Assembly: GCA_038199755.1 (NCBI GenBank)
Contig: JBBPYR010000272.1
Location: 1 to 35,581, forward strand
Source of the DNA: JBBPYR01 sp038199755
Lineage (GTDB): Bacteria; Chloroflexota; Ktedonobacteria; Ktedonobacterales; Ktedonobacteraceae
Direction of reading: 5' to 3'
DNA length: 35,581 nt
Shown: positions 25,301-32,600 of the stretch, in pieces
Numbering within the stretch: the stretch's first letter is position 1
Layout: each line of letters starts with the position of its first letter
Notes under the pieces: generated by a model
Told to the model about the DNA's origin: nothing
The model's input: the letters and a program-made list of their open reading frames with translations, nothing else
Database searches by the model: none
Position numbers and translations under genes: made by a program

Positions 25301-27006
25301 AGGTCTTTGACCCATCCTTCAGCTTCGAGTTCTGCCACTTGCAGGCCGAGCGTGCTCTGCTCCTGGCCGAGACCGAGCCGCAGTGCCTCACCGAGGCTGA
25401 TGTTGCCACGGTCGCGCTTCTTCTTAAAGAAGTTAATTGCGGCCTCGATCTCTTCTGGTCGCAGTTCTACCCATTGGCCGCGCACCTGAATCAGTGGCAT
25501 TTTCAGATTGACCAACTGCGCGAACTCTTGCTCGGAAAGCGTGGTGTCGCCAATGGCAACATTCCAATCATAGGAAACCAATCCCTCAAAGCCCAGCAGC
25601 CCTGTGCTACTCTCGCCTCCCTTTGGCTTGAGTCTCATCTTGACGCGCAGACGCGCCGAGCTTTTCTGCCACCAGGGCGGCACCAGCACACCAAAGCCGC
25701 TCTGCTCTAGCAGGGGAGCTGCTTGACGCAGAAACGCGTATGCCTCTTCAGTGGTGAGCGGTAACGATTGCGGACGCGCCGTTTTCAGGCTCTCCTCTAT
25801 CGGTGGAAAGAGACGTGAGGCGCGCCCCAGGTCTGCTAGCAAGCGTTCTTGTGGGTTTTCAAACTTACGTTTGAGAAAGGTGAGCGTGCTTGAGCGTTCC
25901 TGCCATACCTGCTCAGCGGGTACCAACAGGCTGCGATCATCGTTGGCCTGTAAGTGAAAGCTCACATGCCACACTTCACTGTGCTGCCCCTTTCGGGCGG
26001 GTACTTCTGCTGGTGAGCCTTCCGAGGTACCTTCTAGGGTGTTCGTGGGAGAGTCAGCAGTTGGGTCAAAGGGTGGATCGAGCCGAAAACAGGTGCGGAA
26101 CGGTGCATCGGATAGCGAGGGTCGTAATTGCTTGAGCCATGACTGTGTGGTAGCGACAAAGCTTTTCAATTCCTCGGCAGGGGCAGTAATGGTCGCATTG
26201 CCGTTGCTCAGGGCTTGCAGCCATTGTTCTGGCAGCGATTTCGCGCTCTTACGCCGTCCCTTGGTGGGCAACAAGGTTGTGGTGGCGAGATTTTCGCGCA
26301 CAAAGGCATCCACCATCTGATTGAGAAAACTCATCACACATTCACGCAACAAGATCAGTTTCTTCTCCCCAGGCGGGAAAAATGACCAGCAGAGGGGCGG
26401 CATCATCGTCACCAACGATTGCAGGCGTTCATCGTCGTCATCTGAAAGGATCACTTCCCACGCAGCGCGACAGGTGATGGTGCGTCCATGCTGCGTCTCA
26501 TGCACGGTCGGTAAATAGGCCTGTTTGATAAGCAATTCATAGGCAAAATTCGCAACGGTAGCCCAATAGCGCAGTGAACTGCCCAGGGCGATGCCAGCGG
26601 GTGCCACCTGCGGCGAGAGTGCCAGCAGAAAATCGAAGGCGTGGCTGGCATCCAACGTAATCGTCGTCACATTCCACCAGCGCAACTCTCTTTTGCCACG
26701 CCCCACATCATGTTCTGTGTCCCACAACAATTCGGGCGACGAGAGCGGTTCCTTGCTCGTCGAGGGCATTCGCAGCGTAAGTGTCTCCTTTTGCGAGCCT
26801 TGCACAGCCAGATGACCCGCTAAGCCAGCGGCAATTTCTTGTAAAGCGTCAGGTGCCGTCAGCGCGAAGGGGTGTGGACGCGCCTGCTCCACATCAGCAC
26901 CACGCTTTATCGAAGCCGACAATGTGATAGGCAGACTCGATGACTCTGCCCAAAGATGAAGTTTTCCCTCTGCCAGATTATTCCAGATGGAATGCAGTAC
27001 TATCAC
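22393..27006 (-). CDS. SNF2-family helicase/translocase with an intein
   Basis: The precursor is 1537 residues; removing the intein leaves 1070, typical of bacterial SNF2 ATPases that move along double-stranded DNA. The N-terminal region (1-580) is the bacterial SNF2-associated part. LRPYQIKGVSWL starts the motor, and Walker A reads DDMGLGK (617-623), resuming as TVQLTTLL after residue 1090. Motif II is DEAQ (1188-1191), motif III is MTGTPVENRL, and the C-terminal motor has VGLNLTEANHVFHFDRWWNP and DRAFRIGQ. The start is GTG at 27006 with only a weak ribosome binding site. It heads an operon with the SWIM gene. Activity depends on intein splicing, because the nucleotide-binding loop is otherwise split. 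Confidence 0.92.
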   Translation of the reverse strand: MIVLHSIWNNLAEGKLHLWAESSSLPITLSASIKRGADVEQARPHPFALTAPDALQEIAAGLAGHLAVQGSQKETLTLRMPSTSKEPLSSPELLWDTEHDVGRGKRELRWWNVTTITLDASHAFDFLLALSPQVAPAGIALGSSLRYWATVANFAYELLIKQAYLPTVHETQHGRTITCRAAWEVILSDDDDERLQSLVTMMPPLCWSFFPPGEKKLILLRECVMSFLNQMVDAFVRENLATTTLLPTKGRRKSAKSLPEQWLQALSNGNATITAPAEELKSFVATTQSWLKQLRPSLSDAPFRTCFRLDPPFDPTADSPTNTLEGTSEGSPAEVPARKGQHSEVWHVSFHLQANDDRSLLVPAEQVWQERSSTLTFLKRKFENPQERLLADLGRASRLFPPIEESLKTARPQSLPLTTEEAYAFLRQAAPLLEQSGFGVLVPPWWQKSSARLRVKMRLKPKGGESSTGLLGFEGLVSYDWNVAIGDTTLSEQEFAQLVNLKMPLIQVRGQWVELRPEEIEAAINFFKKKRDRGNISLGEALRLGLGQEQSTLGLQVAELEAEGWVKDLLDKLSDSARIDAIEVPATLHGTLRPYQIKGVSWLAFLRQYGLGACLADDMGLGKCIGAESLVTVNGSLLKAEDIWKLYAGEPVSDGEGYWAHPKEPLLTNTLDTTTGNMTQAPFKRLYRQHISEPLRKIRLEDGSSLTITQKHKLLTNKGWTNDLRVGDYVCVPAKLLWHGLEEDADLIKVLAWQIAEGYELADKNAVLTITQKDVAVLEDLKLCFERLSVRYDVNTSKAAIRLPAKKVAYLQFTSQKYRKFLEARGYQWGYLSAHKRIPDFVMQAGLDTVRIFLSNFFQAEASVVDSMRSIEISSASALLMQQLSYLLRRFGIWIRISVKQKRATNGSGIFRPYQIGVLGGNAARKFCKEIGFPGIEKQARLEKICQKVNNTNVEGIPASEIMGQIIAATKLPIRHFGMPPVYSYGSQQFSPASLRTVMSAVDGILSGEAERAYREIPLSKWTTQTLNAYAALDKQLLVNTRAKLQWLIDQEVYYCKIKEIEEVQHYGWVYDFEVENYHNFVANNILCHNTVQLTTLLLHDLVVHEDAKPHGPTLVICPMSIVGNWQRELERFAPSLRVMVHHGHERLSGQAFEDEARQHDIVITTYALALRDKEHLQRVGWDTVVIDEAQNIKNEVAKQTQAIKQIGSQYKIAMTGTPVENRLSELWSIMDFLNPGYLGSGEAFRKNFALPIERYHKAEQAELLKHLIQPFVLRRVKTDKEIIKDLPDKMEMKVYCNLTQEQASLYEAVVKEMMEKIAQAAGIERKGLILSTLTKLKQVCNHPAQFMRDGSSLPHRSGKLERLEEMLEEVLAEGDKALIFTQYAEMGTLLRTYLQERLGYETLFLHGGVQKQQRDMMVQRFQEGRRGPALFILSLKAGGVGLNLTEANHVFHFDRWWNPAVENQATDRAFRIGQKRNVQVHKFVCAGTLEERIDMMIEQKKELAESIIGSGENWLTEMSTDQLKDLFALSRDAVAE
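23737..25137 (-). mobile_element. Intein with LAGLIDADG-type homing endonuclease domain
   Basis: This is an in-frame 467-residue protein-splicing element (host residues 624-1090). It starts with Cys (CIGAESLVTVNG, block A). Block B contains T-x-x-H (TQKH, His712), and it ends YDFEVENYHNFVANNILCHN with the penultimate His and final Asn; the +1 extein residue is Thr. Between the splicing blocks, LAWQIAEGYE (751-760) and FLSNFFQAEAS (853-863) look like LAGLIDADG motifs with Glu as the acidic residue. Splicing would rejoin GLGK and TVQ, restoring Walker A. The DNA is visibly more AT-rich than its surroundings, suggesting horizontal arrival. Confidence 0.95.
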
Positions 27007-27085
27007 AGTTTTTGCTCTTTTTTAACGTTAGTGGGTTTAGATGCCCTTAAAATGAAATCCAACAATGCTATAGGAACGTGCCAAT

Positions 27086-27267
27086 GGATATGAACGAAAT
27101 AGCCTGGGAACGATGCCAAACGATGTAGGGACCAGCTTTAGCGCGCCCTCCGCTCAATTCATTGAGCGAGATTCGCGGAATCACAGGCGATAAATCGCCA
27201 CGGGGCGCGATCAATCTGGCCCCTACGGATGGGTTTCTCTGATTACCAGGTTCATTAGTAAATGTGC
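27086..27267. repeat. MITE-like inverted-repeat element, copy 2 (diverged)
   Basis: This is related to the element at 7751-7912. The left side carries TGAAC, CTGGGAA and GATGTAGGGACCAGCTT (27091-27137), and the right side the inverted counterparts GGGGCGCGATCAATCTGGCC and CCCTACGGATGGG (27202-27233), ending near GTGCA at 27267. A further partial arm, AGCTGGCCCCTACAGC, lies at about 27271-27286. There are no coding frames. It fills the 325-bp space between the adenosyltransferase and SNF2 genes. Confidence 0.6.
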
Positions 27268-27331
27268 ATAAGCTGGCCCCTACAGCATTTTCCCAGCATT
27301 TTTCGCGTCATTACCATTTCTCATTTTTGGG

Positions 27332-27880
27332 CTATAGGTTGGGTAATTGTGCGAGCGAGGATTTTACCTCTATATAACGAGCCAGAATGAAGATGAGATC
27401 GGAGAGGCGGTTGAGGTAACGCACAACCTCCACATTCTGAATGACCCCATCGTGTAAGAGTTTCGCCGCCATCCGCTCTGCGCGGCGAATGATGGTGCGC
27501 GCAAGATCAAGTGCCGCCCCATCCAGCGTATCGCCAGGGATGATAAACTTGTTGGGTATCTCGACCTCAAGTTTGAGTTCTTCCTCCACCTGCTCAAGCC
27601 GCTGTACATGCTCGATGGTCATACGCAGGCCCATTTTTTCATAGTTCTCTGCGGTCGTCGCCAACTCGCCCATCAGCAAATACAGTTCCTGCTGCACACG
27701 ATAAATAATGTCTTTTACCTTCTGATCTTGTGCCATCGCACGCGCTAACCCTAACGCGGACGTGGCCTCATCCACCGTGCCGAACGTGTCTGGTCGTGGG
27801 TCATACTTGGCAACGCGCTCATCGCCCAGCAGCCCTGTATAGCCAGTATCACCCGTGCCAGTTGTTACTTTTGCCATCAT
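27332..27880 (-). CDS. PduO-type corrinoid adenosyltransferase
   Basis: This is an ATP:cob(I)alamin adenosyltransferase that makes the coenzyme B12 form by adding the adenosyl group. The 182-residue helical protein has the N-terminal ATP-binding TGTGDTGYTGLLG (about residues 7-19), a GTVDEATSALGLAR segment, and the C-terminal signatures ARTIIRRAERMA and RYLNRLSDLIFILAR. It matches the normal length. Two adjacent ATG codons follow a GAGAGGGA site; the second is better spaced. It is 37 bp downstream of the Nudix-like gene on the same strand, so the two are probably co-transcribed. No B12-dependent enzyme or riboswitch was found nearby. Confidence 0.9.
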   Translation of the reverse strand: MMAKVTTGTGDTGYTGLLGDERVAKYDPRPDTFGTVDEATSALGLARAMAQDQKVKDIIYRVQQELYLLMGELATTAENYEKMGLRMTIEHVQRLEQVEEELKLEVEIPNKFIIPGDTLDGAALDLARTIIRRAERMAAKLLHDGVIQNVEVVRYLNRLSDLIFILARYIEVKSSLAQLPNL

Positions 27881-27917
27881 CTTCCCTCTCAGGGATACCC
27901 CTTGTGGGCATCTCCAC

Positions 27918-28793
27918 TTATCCTATATAGCGATAGGTGCGGCTGACACGCCGCCAATCCGTCTCGCGCCCACGCACAGGCCGCTCCTCTTCTAGCGTCT
28001 GTAGCTTGTTCGTTGCCAGAAAGCGTCGCCGCAAGTTCGACAGGTCAATCTGCTCCCCTTCTGGAAAAAAGGCGCGATAGAGGAGGGCAGCCTCGGCGAG
28101 TGTCAAGGTACCATCACCGATACCCGGTTCCTTGTCCTTGACGACGTTCAGCGGTTGCGTCCCCTTCTCTAACTGCGCTGCGTTTTCGTGTTGCCGCTCC
28201 TGCTCGCGCTCAGTGTCAGAGGAGGCCATGCACTCCATATCACTTAAATAACGCAGTATCAGTTCCGGGTCGCGTTGCACCTCTGCCCGCAAGGAATAGA
28301 GAGCCGCCAGCAAACTCGGCTGCACATCGGTATCGAGCGTGTGTCTCCCCGACTCCACGTCCACGACCGGCACCCATTGCACACGCAGACTGGGTACGGG
28401 CTGAGCATGCAGGTTTGGGCGTAAGGCATCGCGATTGGCACGCAACAAGATCGTATGCAAAAGAGAAATCGCCGAGCCCTGTTCGGCACTGCCCCAGACG
28501 TAGACTTGATGCTCTTGCCACCCCGCCTTGATACGGGCAAGTGGTGCGCGTATCGGCCATAGGAGCAAGGCGTCCAGTGTGCGCTCCACCGCGTCCGTCA
28601 CCGTCTCTGTTCCGAGCACTAATCGCATCGGCGGTCCCCACGGGCCTTCACGCAGTAGCACCCACAAAGACCAATCGCGAATAGCAAACGTGACAACGCC
28701 CGCTGTCACTATCAATCGTCGTGGCGTTGTCTCTTTACTTGCTTGCGTTGATGCTGAAAAAGATGTCTGCGGTCGAGGCGGCAAGGTACTCAT
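27918..28793 (-). CDS. Nudix-like protein without Nudix box, NrtR-type winged-helix tail
   Basis: This 291-residue protein seems to have two parts. The N-terminal part (LIVTAGVVTFAIRDWSLWVLLREGPWG) resembles the first strands of the Nudix fold, but no GX5EX7REUXEEXGU catalytic box follows, so hydrolase activity is unlikely. The C-terminal part (LTLAEAALLYRAFFPEGEQIDLSNLRRRFLATNKL and RTYRYIG) resembles the winged-helix tail of NrtR-type regulators. A polar Glu/Gln-rich linker separates them (about residues 190-225). ATG at 28793 follows a CGGAG site. It lies just upstream of the adenosyltransferase. A regulator sensing a nucleotide-like ligand is the best inference; family membership needs a profile search. 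Confidence 0.5.
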   Translation of the reverse strand: MSTLPPRPQTSFSASTQASKETTPRRLIVTAGVVTFAIRDWSLWVLLREGPWGPPMRLVLGTETVTDAVERTLDALLLWPIRAPLARIKAGWQEHQVYVWGSAEQGSAISLLHTILLRANRDALRPNLHAQPVPSLRVQWVPVVDVESGRHTLDTDVQPSLLAALYSLRAEVQRDPELILRYLSDMECMASSDTEREQERQHENAAQLEKGTQPLNVVKDKEPGIGDGTLTLAEAALLYRAFFPEGEQIDLSNLRRRFLATNKLQTLEEERPVRGRETDWRRVSRTYRYIG

Positions 28794-28925
28794 AACAATA
28801 AGCTCCGTGTGCGAGATGGATGGTCATATTACCTTAGATGAATTGTACACACTCTTAGCCGGGCATGCAAGTCTACAACATTTCGACCAAAACGGCACTC
28901 AGGAACGATACTCACCAAAAAAGAC

Positions 28926-28951
28926 ATGGACACCCAGCCTTGGGTGTCCAT
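28926..28951 (-). terminator. Hairpin terminator downstream of the 53-aa gene
   Basis: The arms are 28926-28936 and 28941-28951 (11 bp, perfect) with a 4-base loop. It lies about 30 bases after the stop of the small minus-strand gene and before the Nudix-like gene. Confidence 0.55.
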
Positions 28952-28982
28952 CTCATATATATTTAAACCGCAGCGCGATATA

Positions 28983-29144
28983 TTAGCGTCCCAAAAGGAT
29001 ATGGAGGCCAAATGAAAAGCCAGCGGAGAGGATTAAAGTTGCCAAAGTAAGAAGTTGAAAGAAGCGAAAACGTGCGATCTCAGCCCGGTTATCAATAGCC
29101 ACAGCCTTAGCACCACTTGTCGGTCGCATGTATTGTCTCTGCAT
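28983..29144 (-). CDS. Small single-pass membrane protein, 53 aa
   Basis: This unannotated-looking short frame starts at ATG 29144 with an AAAGGA site 9 bases upstream. The product has a polar, basic N-terminal half (MQRQYMRPTSGAKAVAIDN) and a hydrophobic helix (FFQLLTLATLILSAGFSFGLHILL), ending GR. Predicted topology is one membrane span near the C-terminus. A hairpin terminator follows and a cluster of operator-like repeats lies upstream, so it appears to be an independent transcription unit. I do not recognise a family. Confidence 0.55.
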   Translation of the reverse strand: MQRQYMRPTSGAKAVAIDNRAEIARFRFFQLLTLATLILSAGFSFGLHILLGR

Positions 29145-29448
29145 AATACATATCCTTTAACTACTAGAACAGAAAGGCGGTAACACACCACCTCTGACGA
29201 GTATTACTGTTATATACGCTGTAGTCCTCTATTTGGTTGCATCCCCTCTATCTGATACCTCGCGTCGCGTTTATCAGTATCGCTACTATCAGTATATCGG
29301 ATAACGCACCAAAAAATCTATGATTTACGTCACAAATGTACGAATGGTTATCACAAATAGACGGGTGGTACAAGAAATAGAACAGGAGCGTTGATTTCTC
29401 ATGCTATCTACCTACAAGAACACCGATGGAAGGGGGTTTATTTCATTT
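29145..29448. promoter_or_regulatory. Gene-free stretch with TATC-type repeat cluster
   Basis: Four related 9-mers crowd into 55 bp: palindromic TATCTGATA (29249-29257), TATCAGTAT (29272-29280), TATCAGTAT (29287-29295) and palindromic TATCGGATA (29295-29303). They lie about 105-160 bp upstream of the 53-aa gene and could be operator sites. No gene or clear promoter was found elsewhere in this space. Confidence 0.4.
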
Positions 29449-30069
29449 TCACAAAGATAAGCATGGCGTGTCGCCATCGGCGGGATCGAGCATGAGGTCG
29501 TGATGCAATTCTAGCAGTTTGCGGGCACGGGCGAAGTCGCGGTCAAGCAGGACGCGAAAGACTTGTTCGCATGCCGCCAGAGCTTCGGCGGCGCAGGCGC
29601 GCCTGGATGCAGTGAGTTCAGCGAGCAGGTCATGGCGTTTCGCGGTGCGAAAGAGCAGATGCACCTTTTCGAGCACCTCCGCAAATTCAGCGGATATCTG
29701 CTCATTCCAGCTTTGCATCACCCCGAGCTTCATCGCCTTGCCGAGGAAACGCCCGCACGCCTTGATGACCGTATCATATTCGTTATGGCGCGCCTGGAGC
29801 AGAGTATCGAGGATACGATGCTCATCGCCACTGTCGAGAGCCTTCACAGAAAATATACTAGCCTCGCCGCCCATCTCGCGAATTTCATAGGCGAGTTGGC
29901 GAAATTGCTTTTCAACGTCTTCAGAAAAGGGCAACAGGTACACCGAGTTTTGTAGAGCATATGCACCCATCTGCTGCAAACGACGCCACACCCACACGCG
30001 CTTCTGTGAAGGTTCACTGGGAACTTTGTAGGTGAGCTGCAACCAACGTATCGCTTCACGCTCTAGCAT
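29449..30069 (-). CDS. ChrB N-terminal-domain protein
   Basis: The 206-residue protein begins IRWLQLTYKVPSEPSQKRVWVWRRLQQMGAYALQNSVYLLP, the signature of the ChrB N-terminal domain known from chromate-resistance loci. Here it stands without the ChrB C-terminal domain and without a chrA transporter nearby, so the role may be more general. The middle and C-terminal parts are long helices (RTAKRHDLLAELTASRRACAAEALAACEQVFRVLLDRDFARARKLL). ATG at 30069 fits the GGGAG site better than the GTG five codons earlier. A possible promoter (TTGACT-18-TAGAGT, 30157-30128) lies upstream on the minus strand. Confidence 0.75.
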   Translation of the reverse strand: MLEREAIRWLQLTYKVPSEPSQKRVWVWRRLQQMGAYALQNSVYLLPFSEDVEKQFRQLAYEIREMGGEASIFSVKALDSGDEHRILDTLLQARHNEYDTVIKACGRFLGKAMKLGVMQSWNEQISAEFAEVLEKVHLLFRTAKRHDLLAELTASRRACAAEALAACEQVFRVLLDRDFARARKLLELHHDLMLDPADGDTPCLSL

Positions 30070-30315
30070 AAACACTACTCCCACTACAAAACTATGATTG
30101 ACAAAGACTACCGAACGCCGCTATGGTACTCTACTCTACAGAGCAGGGCAAAGTCAAGCATAATGTATGTCTATTCTATCTACCCCTCTTTGCCCGCCAA
30201 AATGAGGGCACAGCCTCGTTCCGCCAATTCCGTATGTTTCGTCACAATTGGCCCATGACCATAGGGCGTAGCCATGATATGCTATATTTTTACTGACAAT
30301 AGGAGTATGAATAAC

Positions 30316-31254
30316 ATGCGTATCAAAGAGTATCTCGTCCTTTTTCTGCTCGCGGCACTATGGGGAGCATCGTTCCTCTTCATCAAAGTTGCCATCACCG
30401 ACATGTCTCCGCTGACCCTCGTCTTCGTGCGCTTGGCACTTGGGGCAGCCGGGTTACTCCTTTTTGTTCCCTTCAAACCCAGCGTCATGCAAGGATGGCG
30501 CACTCATCTCAAAGCTTTTTTCTGGGTTACGCTTTTTAATGCCATCATCCCCTATCTCACCATCAGTTGGGGGGAAGAACACGTTTCGTCGGGCATGGCG
30601 GCCATTCTCAACGCCACCACGCCCCTCGCCATTGTCTTGATGGCGCAATGGTGGCCCAATGGTGAGCGTTTGACATGGGGGCGGCTGGCAGCGGTGCTGG
30701 TTGGCTTCCTCGGCGTCGGCATCCTTGTTGGGCCATCAACCTTTGTCGTCGGCACCTCCCCACTGTACCTGCTTGGCGTACTCTCTTGCTTGGTGGGTGC
30801 TGTTAGCTATGGCCTCGGCAGTTTGCTTGCCCGTAGCCTGCTCGCGGGCTTGCCACTCATGCAACAAGCAATCGGGCAGATCGGCATGGGTGCGGTCGTG
30901 CTCGCCCCCATCGCTGGCATCGCACTGGCATTTCAACCACCAAGCCATTTCCCGTCATTCTGGCCGATTGCCGCCGCGCTAGCCCTCGCGTTGGGCGGCA
31001 CAACCATCGCCTACATCTGCTATTTCTGGCTGATCGAGCGCGTCGGCCCCACCCGTACCTTGATTGTCACCTATCTTTTGCCATGTATGGCCCTGGTCTA
31101 TGGCGCACTACTCCTGCATGAAACAATCAGCCCAAACGCGCTGCTTGGTTTGGTCCTTGTGATGGCAGGCATTCTGCTTGCAGGCCGTAAGACACCACAA
31201 AAGCACCTCAAGACCGAGTCTGAGCCAGAACAGCTATCAGTAGGCGAACAGTAA
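30316..31254 (+). CDS. EamA/DMT-family transporter
   Basis: This is an inner-membrane transporter of the drug/metabolite superfamily with about ten membrane helices in two homologous EamA halves. The first begins YLVLFLLAALWGASFLFIKVAI and carries the SWGEEHVSSGMAAILNATTPL segment; the second begins LGVLSCLVGAVSYGLGSLLAR and ends LPCMALVYGALLLHETISPNALLGLVLVMAG. Substrates of such proteins (amino acids, metabolites or drugs) cannot be read from sequence. ATG at 30316 is 10 bases after AGGAG; ATG 30307 is in frame but too close to that site. The C-terminus is a short polar tail. Confidence 0.85.
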   Translation: MRIKEYLVLFLLAALWGASFLFIKVAITDMSPLTLVFVRLALGAAGLLLFVPFKPSVMQGWRTHLKAFFWVTLFNAIIPYLTISWGEEHVSSGMAAILNATTPLAIVLMAQWWPNGERLTWGRLAAVLVGFLGVGILVGPSTFVVGTSPLYLLGVLSCLVGAVSYGLGSLLARSLLAGLPLMQQAIGQIGMGAVVLAPIAGIALAFQPPSHFPSFWPIAAALALALGGTTIAYICYFWLIERVGPTRTLIVTYLLPCMALVYGALLLHETISPNALLGLVLVMAGILLAGRKTPQKHLKTESEPEQLSVGEQ

Positions 31255-31326
31255 CGCGCTCCTTAAAAACTACACGAACACAGCACATGATGCATCTTAT
31301 CTCAAGAGGAAAAGGTGATATAGTGT

Positions 31327-32292
31327 GTGGAAGTTACTCAACACGAAGCGAAAGATGAGATAGAGTGTATGCAGTTATTGCAACTATTATTACAGGTGAC
31401 ACGAGCGCGAACACTCCCCGTAATGATCGCCCCAGTCGTACTCGGCTCTGCATTGGCATGGGAACAAGGGACGCCCTTTCAAACAGGTTTCTTTTTACTT
31501 ACCCTGCTCGGCGCACTCGCGGCACATCTGGCAGCGAACGTCACCAACGATGTCTTCGATTTCGCAGAGGGAACCGATCAGACAGCCCAGGAGATGAGCA
31601 CGCAAGGCGAGATAGCCGTTACGGGCTCACAACCGCTGATGAAGGGGGCTTTCTCTTTAGGTGCTTATCGGAGAGTTGCGATAGGGCTTTTCGCGCTAGC
31701 TCTGATCTTTGGCCTGATCCTCAGCTTTTTTCGACCGTGGACACTTGCATTCGGCATCTTGGGTTTCTTGCTGGCTTTTTTCTATGTCGCGCCCCCATTG
31801 CGCCTCGCGTACATTGGACGCGGTTTGGGAGAACTGGACATTTTCATCTCGTTCGGCATCCTGCCCCTGTTGGGTGCCTATTATGTACAGGCAAACACCA
31901 TCACGCTCACCGCATTGCTTGCCTCCCTGCCCATTGGCCTCTACACGACTGCGGTATTGTACTTTCATCACTTCCTCCATTGGCGCGCCGATCTTGCGGT
32001 CGGGAAAATAACCCCCGTTGTTGCACTGGGCGAATACCGAGCACGCGTTGTCGGTGCCCTCATGCTCGGCATCACCGGCGTGCTCTTGCTTCTCGATGTC
32101 TGGCTGCAGGTGTTTCCTTGGTATAGCTTTGTAGCGGTACTCACAATTATTCCCGTTCTCATGGCTATTCGGCAAGCTACTGGCCCACTGAAATATTATC
32201 TACAACTAATGGCAACAAACCTCAATGCAAACCTGCAAACCGCCGTCGTTCTGCTGATCGCGTTATTGATACGCGGCAGCACTCATCTTTGA
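31327..32292 (+). CDS. menA: UbiA-family prenyltransferase, MenA-like
   Basis: This is an integral membrane prenyltransferase, probably the 1,4-dihydroxy-2-naphthoate polyprenyltransferase of menaquinone synthesis. The first Asp-rich motif NDVFDFAEGTD (residues 74-84) binds the prenyl diphosphate via Mg2+. The second region is FFYVAPPLRLAYIGRGLGELDIF and then the hydrophilic loop HHFLHWRADLAVGKITPVVALG. The rest is eight to nine membrane helices. The start is GTG at 31327 behind an AAAGGTGA site. It follows the EamA gene by 72 bp and may share its transcript. No other men genes are present, so the exact acceptor is inferred from similarity. Confidence 0.8.
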   Translation: MEVTQHEAKDEIECMQLLQLLLQVTRARTLPVMIAPVVLGSALAWEQGTPFQTGFFLLTLLGALAAHLAANVTNDVFDFAEGTDQTAQEMSTQGEIAVTGSQPLMKGAFSLGAYRRVAIGLFALALIFGLILSFFRPWTLAFGILGFLLAFFYVAPPLRLAYIGRGLGELDIFISFGILPLLGAYYVQANTITLTALLASLPIGLYTTAVLYFHHFLHWRADLAVGKITPVVALGEYRARVVGALMLGITGVLLLLDVWLQVFPWYSFVAVLTIIPVLMAIRQATGPLKYYLQLMATNLNANLQTAVVLLIALLIRGSTHL

Positions 32293-32335
32293 AAATCGGC
32301 TTCACCCGTATATACAATATATGCTATTATTTTTA

Positions 32336-32364
32336 TTGCATGTAAGAAACCTATCTGCTATACT
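32336..32364 (+). promoter_or_regulatory. Distal promoter P1 of the acetate transporter
   Basis: A -35 TTGCAT (32336-32341) and a -10 TATACT (32359-32364) are separated by 17 bp. They lie about 240 bp upstream of the start, implying a long leader. That leader contains an AAAGGAG at about 32435 with no start codon at proper spacing. Confidence 0.45.
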
Positions 32365-32507
32365 TATTCTGTAACCTCTTATGCGAACGTATTAGCTAGC
32401 CCGATACAAAACGCTAATAGTATCGCAAACCAGAAAGGAGAAAAGAAACACTCTACCACATTCGCCATGAAGAACACTTCCCACGTCACGTTCTCCATAT
32501 ACCTTCG

Positions 32508-32536
32508 TTGTCACAATGTAGTGCAGCAGATATTGT
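32508..32536 (+). promoter_or_regulatory. Proximal promoter P2 of the acetate transporter
   Basis: A -35 TTGTCA (32508-32513) and a -10 TATTGT (32531-32536) are separated by 17 bp, about 65 bp upstream of the start codon. Confidence 0.45.
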
Positions 32537-32600
32537 AGTTGTTACTTATATCTTGGGAATGGTGTACAGGTACATATCATTCCTTGAAAGGTAGACCCTC

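Noticed and set aside
31365..32126. 253-residue plus-strand frame inside the menA-like gene
   Set aside because: It is a +2 shadow of the prenyltransferase. Its composition (Arg, His, Cys) is typical of an out-of-frame translation.
32470..32540. 23-codon frame in the acetate transporter leader
   Set aside because: The nearby AAAGGAG is more than 20 bases from the ATG and the sequence is not peptide-like.
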